From Sphaeramia orbicularis (taxonomy: Eukaryota; Chordata; Actinopteri; Kurtiformes; Apogonidae): a DNA stretch of 64,000 nt. Position numbers and translations under genes: made by a program. Each line of letters opens with the position of its first letter. Position 1 is the first letter of the stretch. The stretch lies in contig NC_043978.1 in the NCBI RefSeq assembly GCF_902148855.1, positions 32,734,686-32,798,685 on the forward strand. The letters are read 5' to 3'. This document shows, piece by piece, positions 36,801 to 48,476 of this stretch. The notes under the pieces are model-generated. The model was not told where the DNA came from. It saw only the letters and a program-made list of their open reading frames with translations, and ran no database searches.

Positions 36801-38478
36801 TTGATGAGTGAAGGCTTTAATTTCTATTTGGTTTACCTGAGCTGTCTGAGGTTCAGCAGATGTGGATGTCTCTCCTTGATCAGCTCCCATAGACGCCCTG
36901 GAGTGGCAATAATGATCTCTGGTCTGTGCTTTAGCATCCTCCTCTGTTTTTCTTGGGCCAATCCACCCACAACTATCGCTGTTTTGATATCTGCACAACA
37001 GTATGAGTTTGAGTTTCTTGACATAAACTGATTCAAATCATTATAATAACACTTCCACTTTGGTGACTTACCAGTGAATTTTGCCACTGCATCTATATGG
37101 TGCTTGACCTGAACTGCCAGTTCCCTGGTGGGAGTGAGGACCAGACCGAGCAGAGGTTGTTGTTGACTGGGTACTTTTTCTTCAGCTTCAGCAGTGGGAT
37201 CAAAGTCAAACTCAGCATTGTCAACAACTTTAACACATCCAACTGTCTGGTCTTCATCTGCTTCATCAATACTATCATCTTCCTCATTAGGTTCTTCTTC
37301 TGCGTCACCATCATCCTCCTCTTCTTCACCATGTTTGGATGTGGATTCATTACTTAGGCTGGAAGTACTGACTACAGTTTCTGAAGTTGTGGGGTCATCT
37401 TGAAGATACAAGCTCTCCACCTTTTTGGGTTGTGCAGTGTCCTCATCAACAGATTTATCTGAATGATTCCTCCACTCCAAGACAGTGTGGATCATGGGAA
37501 TGCCAAATGCCAGCGTTTTTCCACTACCTGTGATGACGAAGTTCACATGAGCTTAACTTAATGAAATCTGTAGACAAAACATTCTTTGTTAAGTGTCAGA
37601 AATTTTGCCTTACCTGTCTCAGCTGCACCTAAAATATCCATGTGATCTCTGATAGCCGGAGGTAATGCCAGAGCTTGGATAGGGGTCGGTGAACTAAATC
37701 CAAGACAACTCAGTGCCTTTAACACAGGAGCAGGAACAAACAGATCTTTCCATGCGCTTACGTCACTATTTTTGTCATTGGAGCCAGAAAGAGCAGCATT
37801 CGTCCAATTCTTCACCTGCTTTTTGGGGAGCTTTGATTGTTTGTCTTTAGAAGCTTTTTCTTTTTCCACTGTCTGATCATCTAATGGAGAGTCCTCTGGT
37901 TGCCCCTCTGGAACTGCATTGCTTTCGACCTGCTGCATCTGTTTCTTCTTCTTCTTCTTGTTCTTCTTCTTCTTCTTCTCAGCAGGTTTTGATTGGGTGT
38001 TCTGTTCAGAGCTGACAGCTGACTCTTCCAGAGTGTCACCTTTTACAGCCTCATCCACTATTTTATTCTCATCTGCAGCTACAGTTGTTTGTGTCACATC
38101 TTCTGTAGAAAGTGGATCTATTTGAGCAGTTTCCTCCCCAGACTGTTTCTTCTTTTTCTTCGGCTTCTTCTTTGCTTTTTTCTTTGGTGTTTCAGCTGTA
38201 ACACTCTCTTCTCCCTCCACCGCCTCCTTCTCCTCGGTCTCGCTTGACTTTCTCTTTTGGGCTTTTTTCTTTTCCTTTTTTGCCAGCGCTTTGGCTGCTT
38301 CAACTGCAGTCTTTTCAGGGTCAATCAGACGATAATTTGTCAGTTCTTCAAAACACACCAGACCCTCCATCCCCTCCTCGGAGAACAGACTTGGGTCGAG
38401 TTCTACTGCTTTCCATTGACCTTTCACATGAATGCCTCGCTTTGCTCGTTTTTGCACCCCGGACTTTTTCGACTTCAT
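33878..38478 (-). CDS. DDX24: ATP-dependent RNA helicase DDX24
   Basis: Nucleolar DEAD-box RNA helicase linked to ribosome assembly. Eight exons keep phase: 38478-37614, 37527-37072, 36990-36837, 36121-35612, 34976-34901, 34635-34447, 34359-34230 and 34137-33878, giving 879 residues (human 859). The N-terminal 240 residues are very rich in Lys and Glu. Then come the Q-motif region (FSSPTPIQALALPPAI), motif I AAETGSGKT, motif Ia TPTRELAVQ, ATPGRLWEL, motif II DEAD (VIDEADRM), motif III FSATLT, VFANSI, TDVAARGLDIP and motif VI HRSGRTARA. An acidic insert of about 40 residues (EEEEDDGDAEEEP ...) lies between motifs I and Ia, as in DDX24 orthologs. The C-terminus is basic. Motif I is split by the first intron. 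Confidence 0.97.
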
Positions 38479-38815
38479 CTTATTGGCTTCAATTTCCTAG
38501 GATTTAACATACATATGAACATATAAACTCAATTAAGTCAAATATTGTTTCCCCAAACAAGCTGTTACAAGTGACTTCTACTCGCTAATACGTGGAGTTA
38601 GCTAAGTAACATTTGCATGTACCTTATAGGAATAATATACCACTCATATAAACGTAAATGATGAGCAACTTTACTACAAAAATGAACGAAAACCATGAAA
38701 AATCTCCCTACCTCAATAAACTGTAGTTTCTTGAAGGGTGGAAGTATTTTTACTGCAGATTACAAACACGCCTGACACGAGGGCGCTGCCATGACAGTGT
38801 TGATCACGTGGTTTG
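38479..38815 (-). promoter_or_regulatory. DDX24 upstream region
   Basis: No TATA box is seen. A CACGTG E-box lies at 38805-38810, and a weak CTCF-like match (ACACGAGGGCGCTG, 38775-38788, 10 of 14) is on the plus strand. A splice acceptor-like or 5' UTR intron could exist but was not resolved. Confidence 0.35.
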
Positions 38816-38883
38816 AAAAACTTTATTAGTCTAAAAACTGAGGACAGTGCTGCCTGTATGGAGTCACATACAACCGTAGTTGG

Positions 38884-39130
38884 GTCTATATATCAGTCCC
38901 TCCAGGATTTCGCGGGATTTTTTATTTTTTTATTTTTTTATTGTTGGGGCCTAAAATGCCTGATTTTGCGGCAAAAGTTGCGATGGTTTGAGGCTTCTTT
39001 TATTAAAGTCACAGGAACATGGGCATTTGCAAATTACCGAGAACAGTCTTTTTTGAGTGTTTAGTCTTAAAAAGCACCAGGAAACCATGACTTTAAACAA
39101 AACAGGCTTTTTTTCATTCATTCATTTATT
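38884..39130 (+). repeat. Left end of an unclassified interspersed repeat
   Basis: CAGTCCCTCCAGGATTTCGC followed by T-rich sequence and ATTTTGCGGCAAAAGTTGCG resembles the end of a DNA element seen often in fish genomes. A matching right end was not found, so it may be truncated, or the minisatellite that follows may lie within it. Confidence 0.45.
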
Positions 39131-39133
39131 TGT

Positions 39134-40565
39134 TTTGAGCAGCCAATGAGAGCGGAGCGTCATAGAACACCAGCCAATAAGACCATAACGTCACAGAACG
39201 TCAGCCAATAAGAGCGCAGCGTCACAGAATGTCAGCCAATCAGAGTGGAGCATCACAGAACGTCAGCCAATGAGAGCGCAGCGTCACAGAACGTCAGCCA
39301 ATGAGAGCGCTGCATCACAGAACATCAGCCAATGAGAGCGCAGCGTCACAGAACGTCAACCAATCAGAGTGGACCGTCACAGAACGTCAGCCAATGAGAG
39401 CGCAGCGTCACAGAACGTCAGCCAATGAGAGCGAAGCGTCACAAAACGCCAGCCAGTGAGAGCAGAGTGTCACAGAACATGAGCCAATGAGAGCGCAGCA
39501 TCACAGAACATCAGCCAATGAGAGCGCAGCATCCCGGAACGTCAGCCAATCAGAGCGCAGTGTCACGGAATGTCAGCCAATGAGACTGGAGTGTCACAGA
39601 ACATCAGCCAATGCGAGCGCAGCGTCACAGAACGTCAGCCAATCAGAGCGCAGCGTCACAGAATGCCAGCCAATGAGAGCGCAGCGTCACAGAACGTCAG
39701 CCAATCAGAGCGCAGCATCACAAAATGTCAGCCAATGAGACTGGAGTGTCACTGAACGTCAGCCAATGAGAGCACAGCGTCACAGAACGTCAGCCAGTCA
39801 GAGCGCAGCATCACAGAACGTCAGCCAATGAGAGCGCAGCGTCACAGAATGCCAGCCAATCAGAGCGCAGTGTCACAGAACATCAGCCAATGAGAGTGCA
39901 GCGTCACAGAATGCCAGCCAATGAGAGCGCAGCGTCACAGAACGCCAGCCAATCAGAGTGGACCGTGACAGAACGTTAGCCAATGAGAGCGCAGCATCAC
40001 AGAACACCAGCCAATCAGAGCGCAGCGTCACAGAATATCAGCCAATGAGAGTGCAGCGTCAAGGAACGTCAGCCAATGAGAGCGTAGCGTCACAGAACTC
40101 TGGCCAATCAGAGCAGAGCATCACAGAACGTCAGCCAATGAGAGCGCAGCATCACGGAATGTCAGCCAATGAGAGCGCAGTGTCATGGAACGCCAGCCAA
40201 TGAGAGTATAGCGTCACAGAATGCCAGCCAATCAGAGTGGAGCGTCGCAGAATGTCAGCCAATGAGAGCGCAGCGTCACAGAACATCAACCAATCAGAGC
40301 GTAGCATCACAGAATGTCAGCCAATGAGAGCACAGTGTCACAGAATGTCAGCCAATGAGAGCGCAGCGTCACAGAATGTCAGCCAATCAGAGCGAAGCGT
40401 CACAGAACGTCAACCAATCAGAGTGCAGCATCACAGAACGCCAGCCAATGAGAGCGCAGAATCACAGAACATCAGCTAATGCGTACACAGTATCACAAAA
40501 CACCAGCCAATCAGTGCACATTGTCACAGAACACCAGCCAATGAGAGCATAGGGTCACACAACCT
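39134..40565. repeat. 31-bp minisatellite with a CCAAT box in every unit
   Basis: The unit reads AGCCAATGAGAGCGCAGCGT followed by CACAGAACGTC. CCAAT occurs first at 39143 and last at 40538, a distance of exactly 45 x 31 bp, and a middle one at 39980 is also in register, so there are 46 units with no net indel. Common variants are CCAATCAGAG for CCAATGAGAG, and CATCACAG for CGTCACAG. Open frames of 60-83 codons run through it with a 31-residue period and are not taken as genes. Confidence 0.97.
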
Positions 40566-42588
40566 GAGAGCCTGATCCTTCGTTTTTCTCTTTCCTGTTG
40601 TGCTCTTACACAGTTATAGCAAACATTTTTTGTAATAAATAACTTATATAAACAAATGCAATGGAGAACAACATCACTTTCATCCAAACACATGCAGTAC
40701 GTATATAACTGAGGGACTTTTGAAGTCCATGGGATATGTCTTACATACATCCTTATTAAAAGTTAAAAAAAAAAAAAAAAAGTGAATATTTTTTATTTTC
40801 ATTATGATCATGTCTTTAAAAATTTCATAATTATTTAATTACGGAAGCAATCACTTATTAATAAATGATTAATAAATGACTAGATATACTAAAATGTCAA
40901 CTAAATAACTGTCCAAATTTAATAACAGCCATCTTCTAATTAGCTAAACAATAATAAAATGTGCTTATTCAAAAATTGTTATTAAGTTGAGGTAATCATG
41001 ACAGATATTTATTTTCTGGCAATAGATAAAATTTTATGTGGAAAATAACAAATTACATCTGTGTCTGAGAAACCACTTCCAACTAAGTTACCCATTACAA
41101 AAACACCTCTCAATGAAGTGCGTTAATTCCAAATCACATGACCTGCTCCACATGATGTCATTTCCTCCTGAAGAAAACACTGGCAAGACTCCAAGATATG
41201 TTCTTTCTCCTCTTTCTTAGTTATTTACTATAAACTAGTGTGTGATTCAAGTGTGGATTTATTGCGCACTTACGCCAACAGTGTTACGACAATATCTTTG
41301 TAAGTAACTCTCAATTTCAATTTTACTCAGTTGTATATATGATATTTAGAAGAACCTTTCTGTAAAAATGTCATGTGGTGTTATGGTTATGTTGATTTTA
41401 GGCCTGAAAACAGCAGAAAAAAAAAAAAAACAACTGTGCCTGTCAACTATGTACCCTGTAAAGGTAACTCAAAAAGTCCCTCAATTATATATTGACCCAG
41501 ATGGATTAATTTCTCCCATTGTTTGCGTTTTTACAGGCAGTATTTAGCTGCTACGAAAAAAGTAAAGGTGGATTTGAGGTATTTGTTGTTTATTTAAATT
41601 TTTCATCTTATTTGACTTCCTCCTTCTACATGACTAACTATTATGTTTTCTACCCCACTACCTATGTCTGTCAGCTCTAGTTTGTTTTAAGATTTTTTCA
41701 CCCCTTCTTTCCCAGTGAAAACTAGGAATGTCCAAATTGACCTTGGATGTTTATGTTGAGTTAATGTGCTCCCTTATGGGCTGAGAAATTCTCCCCCTTC
41801 TTAAAGTTAAAGAAACTATTTAAAAAAGAATCTGCTTGATTACGTAGAAAGTACACAAAGCTGAAAAGAGATACTAAAAGTTGATTTATTTACAGATACA
41901 TGTTCGCCACAGAAAATCAGTTTCTACTAAGGTACTGTGGTCCTGATTTATGGAATTATCTCTGACATCTAGCAAACATTTCTCCTTCTCTTCCAATGTT
42001 TAAAACCAAATTAAGATTGTTTATTGCACTGGGGTATTCTCATAGTTGTGTACATGTACAAATATATGTATTTACCAAAGATCTCACGATGACATCCTTA
42101 CACATACAGTTTTGTGCCACTCATTTGTATATCCTTTGGTTATTGTCTTACTGATTATTTCTATTTGGGTAAGATAATTTTATATATCTTGTGGCTTTGT
42201 TTTTTTTTTTTGTCTCACCTGTATAATTTTTTGAAATCTTTTTTTTATTGTGCCTACCAACTGAATCTGAAAACACATATAGCTGTATATAATACAAAAT
42301 ACTTGAAAATAAGGTGTTGACTACAGAACTTTAACTTGTAACTGAGTGTTTCAGTAGTGTGTTAGTACTCTTGAGGAAGACAGTATTTTATTCTATTTAA
42401 ACCACAACTATAACAAAGTGCAATTTACCTACAATTACCTTGGTGCTTTAAATGTGTTTGGAGTGCACTCAGGGATCTAAATAGGTTGAGTTACATTCTA
42501 TATCATATTCAAGAAAGCAGGTAAATTAATTCCTTCAGAAAAAGGCCAGTGATCATATTGCTGCAGACTGATCTCATTAAGTACATGC
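40566..42588. other. Intergenic stretch, no gene seen
   Basis: AT-rich. At about 41935-42040 a frame reads DLWN and then FKTKLRLFIALG, which may be a decayed LINE C-terminus. Nothing else was recognised. Confidence 0.5.
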
Positions 42589-42639
42589 TTTATTGAAATA
42601 CTTTAGGGTTGAAATGATTGAGCACACTTAAGGATGTTC

Positions 42640-42645
42640 TTTATT
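42640..42645 (-). terminator. Serpin poly(A) signal
   Basis: TTTATT on the plus strand, AATAAA on the minus strand, 135 bp beyond the serpin stop. A second candidate lies at 42589-42594. Confidence 0.55.
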
Positions 42646-42779
42646 AAAGAATACGTAGGCTTTTTATAGTACAGGCAAGCACAAACATTTAAAACCAAGA
42701 TGAAATCTAAAAATGCATCTAAATAAGCTTTTAGACACCTGAATGTCCAGCTGCAAGTACTAAACCATTCCAGTAGTAC

Positions 42780-44885
42780 CTAGTTTTGGGTAGGATCAAT
42801 CACCCTACCCATGAACAGGAGACAGTTTGTGTCTTCATGGTAAATGAAGAAGAAAAATGGCCTGTTGATGATGAAGGACCGGGGTAAGGAGTATGGAATA
42901 ATCCCAGCTGTCGTAGCAGCTGCTGCGGTCGTCCCTGTTTCATCCACATCAATCACAGCCTTGTGCAGCATCTGCAAATGCCCAAATAGTAGACATCCCA
43001 TCATCCTCAGAATCTAAAATGCTGATAAGTACTTGACATCACAGCGAAACTAAATACGAACCTCTGAGACTTTGAGACGTTCATCCTTTGTCAGCTTTGT
43101 CAAGTTGGCTGAATTACTGAAGATACTGGAAAGACCCATATCTGGTAGAAGTGTGTGCAGGGAGTATGACTGCTCCATCTGGAATTTCGGCATGTTGACG
43201 TCCAGTTTTCTAAGAACAGGATATGAGAAGAGTATTTGTGGCTGTGACTATTTACATGAGCAGATGTGACATGTTGCTTCACAATTAATGAACTATATAA
43301 AGCAAATAATGACAGGATGTATTAGTATTGAAGCTAAAAATGTACAGGGTGGGGAAGCAAAATTTACAATGAACATCTAGTTGTTTTTTCTCAGCAGGCA
43401 CTACGTCAGTTGTTTTGAAACCAAACATATATTGATGTCATAATCATACCTAACACTATTATCCATACCTTTTCAGAAACTTTTGCCCATATGAGTAATC
43501 AGGAAAGCAAACGTCAAAGAGTGTGTGATTTGCTGAATGCACTTGTCACACAAAAGGATATTTCAAAAATAGTTGGAGTGTCCATAAAGACTGTTTATAA
43601 TGTAAAGAAGAGAATGACTATGAGCAAAACTATTACAAGAAAGTCTGGAAGATACTATTAAAGAAGAATGGGAGAAGTTGTCACCCGAATATTTGAGGAA
43701 CACTTGCGCAAGTTTCAGGAAGCGTGTGAAGGCAGTTATTGAGAAAGAAGGACACATAGAATAAAAACATTTTCTATTATGTCAATTTTCTTGTGGCAAA
43801 TAAATTCTCATGACTTTCAATAAACTAATTGGTCATACACTGTCTTTCAATCCCTGCCTCAAAATATTGTAAATTTTGCTTCCCCACCCTGTAAAAACAT
43901 CTGTCTTTTTCCTTGCACTTACGTTTTATACAGATTTTTGATCCAGCCACGAAACCTCGCAGCTGTAATCTCATCATCAATTACAGTGTAGTCCATGTCT
44001 TTGTTGGGTAGCAGGATAAGCATGGACACACCTTCTTGGTACGGTAGCTTCAGGACTTTAGCACCAAGGCGAACATCTTCCATTGTGTAGAACTTATCCT
44101 CTTTAAACATCATCGGCACTTGCACAATATTATAGTTGTCAATGAAAAAGGGGGCGCTTTCTGTGTAATTGGGGTTAAAAGGCAACTCCCAGTTACCTGT
44201 GGACAAAACACAACAATTCATGTCATTTTGAATGGTTAGATATCAAGTATCAAATCATGAAAGGATCCATGAAGATGTCAGAGGAAGGATTCATCTTACC
44301 ACGAAAGAAAATGGTGTTGATTAACATGAGTTGAGTCTGTTCATCCAGTGTTTTGATCATGTCTTTCACTTTGTCCTCAGTCTTGTCCTTAATATGCTCA
44401 TTGATGATGTTGACACTGTGTTCTGTATCTGAAAAATTCACACTTTTGATTTCAGCATCAAAATACTTCTTAATCTGGTCTTCAAAAGTCTTCTCTATGC
44501 CAAGCTGAGAGCTTAGAAAAAGGGCCATGCTCTGGTCTAGTTTCAGTGAACCATTCTGTGTGATGTCTTCATGAAGAAGCTGGAAAAGCTGTGGGATCCG
44601 TTCCGGCTGGTTTTCATCCTCCAGCTCCTCCAGGTTCAGTCCTTTCAGTATTTCCTCATGTGTGACACCATCAGAACCCATTAAGAGGGCAGCGAAACTG
44701 GAGGAGATACTGAGGGGGGAGAAAAAGATGTTCTTGTCGTGATAGCTGGATATTTTCCTGTAAAGGTTCATCGCAAAGTCCATGTTTTTGAGGGATAGAT
44801 CAGAAATGTTAGCACTTGGAAGTGTTGCTTGGTGGACAGGAACAAGAAGGCACAGGTAGAGGATTAAAGGAAAACCCGCCTTCAT
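42780..44885 (-). CDS. SERPINA10: Clade A serpin, protein Z-dependent inhibitor type
   Basis: Secreted serine-protease inhibitor; the human protein (ZPI) inhibits factor Xa with protein Z. Four coding exons keep phase: 44885-44300, 44196-43923, 43209-43062 and 42971-42780, giving 399 residues. The first coding exon begins upstream at an acceptor (44924), so a 5' UTR exon exists. A signal peptide (MKAGFPLILYLCLLVPVHQ) is followed by SDLSLKNMDFAMNLYRKIS, close to the human NLSDLSLRN. The hinge DETGTTAAAATTAG is of inhibitory type. The reactive loop IIPYSLPR aligns without gaps to human ITAYSMPP, placing Tyr363 at P1 and Ser at P1', the rare Tyr-Ser pair of ZPI. The C-terminus is FMGRVIDPTQN. 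Several N-glycosylation sites are present. The acidic N-terminal extension of mammalian ZPI is missing. It could be a lineage copy rather than the one-to-one ortholog. Confidence 0.88.
43345..43891 (+). mobile_element. Internally deleted Tc1/mariner-type element
   Basis: Ends are near-perfect inverted repeats (CAGGGTGGGGAAGCAAAATT), with TA on both sides (43343-43344 and 43892-43893) as the target duplication. Plus-strand sequence keeps the transposase N-terminus (MSNQESKRQRVCDLLNAL, with a helix-turn-helix ISKIVGVSIKTVYNVKKR) and the C-terminus (LSPEYLRNTCASFRKRV), but the catalytic middle is gone. It is thus a non-autonomous deletion derivative, 547 bp. It lies in the second coding intron of the serpin. 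Confidence 0.92.
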
Positions 44886-44924
44886 TTTGTATCCGAACGT
44901 TTTTTTCTTGGATGAACACAAAAC

Positions 44925-47129
44925 CTGAAATATAACACAAAACATCAAAGAAGCACAATGTCTTAAGATTTTTTTTTTTTAACAATTTGCCATCAAAGAG
45001 ACCAAAACAAATTCTTGTGTCTTATATAAAAACTTTTCTTATTTTTCCAAGCTATTGTCAAATTCATACGTACCATTCAGCTTGAGCAAGATTACATCTG
45101 AAAGCACCATCTATTATTTGGGGAAACAAAGTGCAAGTGTGCTCTGAGTGTTACATATTAACCCTGAAATTCAGCCTGTGTTGTGCTGTGTTGATCCAAA
45201 TGGGGTCAGAGATGTACTTCAAACATTCAGGACCTCTTACAAAAAGTGGTATCTCAAGTAAAACAAACAAATAACTACACATTAACACGAATATTACAAG
45301 AAAATGGGAACAGAAGCTCAAGGAGTGAATGTCACTTTAATTCTCCAACAAGAACTAATACATGAAATGAAATAATGTGCAGATTTAACATGTGAAATAA
45401 AACAGAAAAAATAGGAATTAGTAATTATTGTAAGAATGTAGTGAGTAAAAATAATGTCCTCATAAAAATCCAACTACCAACATTTCATCACTGTCTTCGT
45501 TGCATTTTTAAAAGCCTGACAAACCTAAAGGAAAACACAGTAATGAAGTCATGGAATCAGTCATTTCATCCAGATATGTTAATGCTGTAAATGTTTATCT
45601 ACTCATGATAGATTCCATGAAAACACAAAGAATGTAAACAACTGTAATGATTTGTTTTTTGCACTCTACTGATGACTAAGGGCTAATGTTGAGTGTTGAA
45701 ACCGCAGACTTTGGTTTGTGGGTCTCAACATAAGTTTGGAAAGGAAAACCAGCAAAAGTCAGAACAAAATGCAAAAAGAAATGTAACTTACTGACATATA
45801 CTGATGTCTGACTGCATTTCTCTTTGGATTTTTACTTGGGCCTCTCTTTAGAGGCTAAATAACAGTCACCTTTAAACTTCACTATTTTTCTTTTTTTTTT
45901 AAAAAGGTCATTAATCAGCCAGTGACTCACAAATGAACCACAACCAATAATTTATCTTAATATGAATACCATTGCTTTAAGTATTATTGGAATACAGCAT
46001 ACATCAAATAAGTGCAATTCAAGGATTAGTCTAAAAGTTGAGAATGGGGTGTTGAAAAGGGAATTCTTAATAAAACAGTCATGTCTTTTTATGACTTTGT
46101 GATTGCTGTAACAAATACTGATGAAGTAAACTAAGTGCCATATGTATAATCAGTAAACTGGCTGGATGCTCCTGAATCCGTTTGGTTTGAGTTAATCTTT
46201 TTGTTTATCTGTAATGATTAAGGATTTCCAAAGGTATGTCTACTTATTGGACAAGTTATGAAAGCTATGTATTGGTCAAAAATATCATCAGCAAAAAGCA
46301 CTATTATTTTACTCATCTATCCAAAATGGACCAAACAGCCTTATTAAGTATTTGCAAGCTATGTATTCTGAACTGTCTTTATGTCTACTAAGATGTTTAC
46401 AGTAATAGCAAAGCCACAACATAAAAAAATATGTTGTTTAAATACCTCAGGAGCTCTCACTCATTGGAGTTTACACATTAAATGACTAATGGTGCCAAAC
46501 TTAAAAAGCTAATGTGTGTTAATGATGGGTGAAAGACATTACAGTACGTTGCAACAAAAAATAATTTTAAACTACACCAGTGTCGTGGTAGGGTAGGCAT
46601 CAGGGTCAGATTTATGGCCTACAAACTCAAGTCCAATACAAAGATAAAGGTAAGAGATCCTGTCATCCATAAAACCTTTATCTGAGGTTTAACCAGTGGC
46701 TTTCACAGAGCACCCATTTCTGTATGTATTCACCAACATGTAAACACAGCCTCTGTATACTCAAGATTTCTTTCAACCTCTCAACCCCCCCCCAAAAAAA
46801 GAATAAAAAACATTATACAATAGAAATCGAAGGCGCCATGGTAAAAAGGCATTTGCAAACTTGGATACACTGCATCGTGAGTTTCTGTGGTCACCCTTTT
46901 TTCCATCCTCAGTGCCTCACCGAGTTAGTTTAGACTAACTGCTGCCTTTTCGTGGTTGTCGTTCTCTTCTCTAAAGCCTGTCAGCGAACTAACCAGGGAA
47001 AAAGTGTCAGCCATCTGACTGTCCTTATGTTCGCATGTGCAAATAGTTAGAGGAAGGAGCAAAGCTACCCCTTTAGAGGGTTGCCAATCCAGGCAGCTGG
47101 TAAACAACATAGGCAAAAATAGGCAAACT
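44925..47129. other. Serpin upstream and ATXN3 downstream sequence
   Basis: The part next to 44924 must hold the serpin's 5' UTR exon and promoter, and the part next to 47130 the ATXN3 3' UTR. Neither limit could be set; no minus-strand AATAAA was seen close to the ATXN3 stop. There are no transposon ends or other exons that I can recognise. Confidence 0.5.
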
Positions 47130-47670
47130 TCACTGGCTGGGCTTGTGCTGTTGGTCCACCTCAGAGCTGGTATTCTCTGAACCTAGAAAAAGACAGAGAG
47201 CATAAGGGAATCCATCTCCAACATGATGTGTATACAACAATAAATAAATACTAACAATACTTCTGTATTTACCTGAGGCAGCTGTTGATTTTGTGTCTAG
47301 TTGTGGAGGAATGTTGGACTGAACTTGTTGCTGCTGCCTGAGAAGTCAAACAGAGCATTTGTATTAAAGTCCACACAAATATTTTCAACATGTGTAGAGC
47401 TGATAGATATAATACTAATAACAGTAGGTGTACTACTGCAGGTACTACGTTGAAGACAAAACAAAGACTGTATATATTACTGCACAACTGTTGCTAACAG
47501 GTGTTTGAAATTCTGACCTTACCCTTTACACATTATACTATTATATTACAGTGGCGGATCCAGAAAAAATGTGTGTGTGTGTGTGGGGGGGGGGTTGGAG
47601 CCCCGGTGGGGGTTCAAGGGGGCAAAGCGAAGCACAATTTACATTATAAATGCTTCAAATCACATACAAC

Positions 47671-47709
<39 letters not shown>

Positions 47710-48409
47710 TATCATACACTAATTAAATGAATACAATTTAACCTCACCAATGTGACCACTTTTGGAATCAAAGCAAAGAGTTGGCTTCAGTAAGGTTGTC
47801 CTCAGTTATGGCATTGAATTCCATTACATTCCAAATAATTTCTAATTAGATAACAACAGGATACAGTAGAGGTATAGGGCTATGTTTGACAACTTTGTGT
47901 GATTCACTCAATCACTGGCTGTGTTCCAACTCAAATATATTCAATATTCAGGCCATGCACTTATATAGTTCCCATTGGATAATAATACACTGTGGCTGCC
48001 TGTTTGTTTTTCCGGCATGCAGACCCAAATGCTGCTTGAACAGACAGTCATCTCTTCATGATTAAACTTTAGTCTAGTTTAGATTTAACTCCCTTTACCA
48101 TATAGATTGTCGTCATAAATGGCACATGCACAGTAGACCCCCTCCATTTTAAGAGATAGGAGAGCCTTGGAGCTCATAAATATGCATTTTGAAGCACATG
48201 TGGATGGATAGCTCAGTAAGTAATGCTATGGACTACGATGCAGGAGACTGGGGTTTGAATCCAGGCAGGAGTGCTTATATTACTTAAAAAACTTTACATG
48301 TTCAGTCAGCAGGCACAGCGCCAAGGATGCTGGTAGGTAAATCCACCAATTTACTTATTGCTTTTATACACACACACACACGCGCACACACACACACACA
48401 CATATGTAA

Positions 48410-48476
<67 letters not shown>

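Noticed and set aside
39487-40552. Several open frames of 60-83 codons with a 31-residue repeat
   Set aside because: They arise because a 31-bp repeat without stops reads through all three frames in turn. There is no start context, splice signal or non-repeat sequence to support a protein.
48204-48270. tRNA gene
   Set aside because: The A and B boxes are present but the ends do not pair as an acceptor stem, so it is more likely a SINE head or pseudogene.
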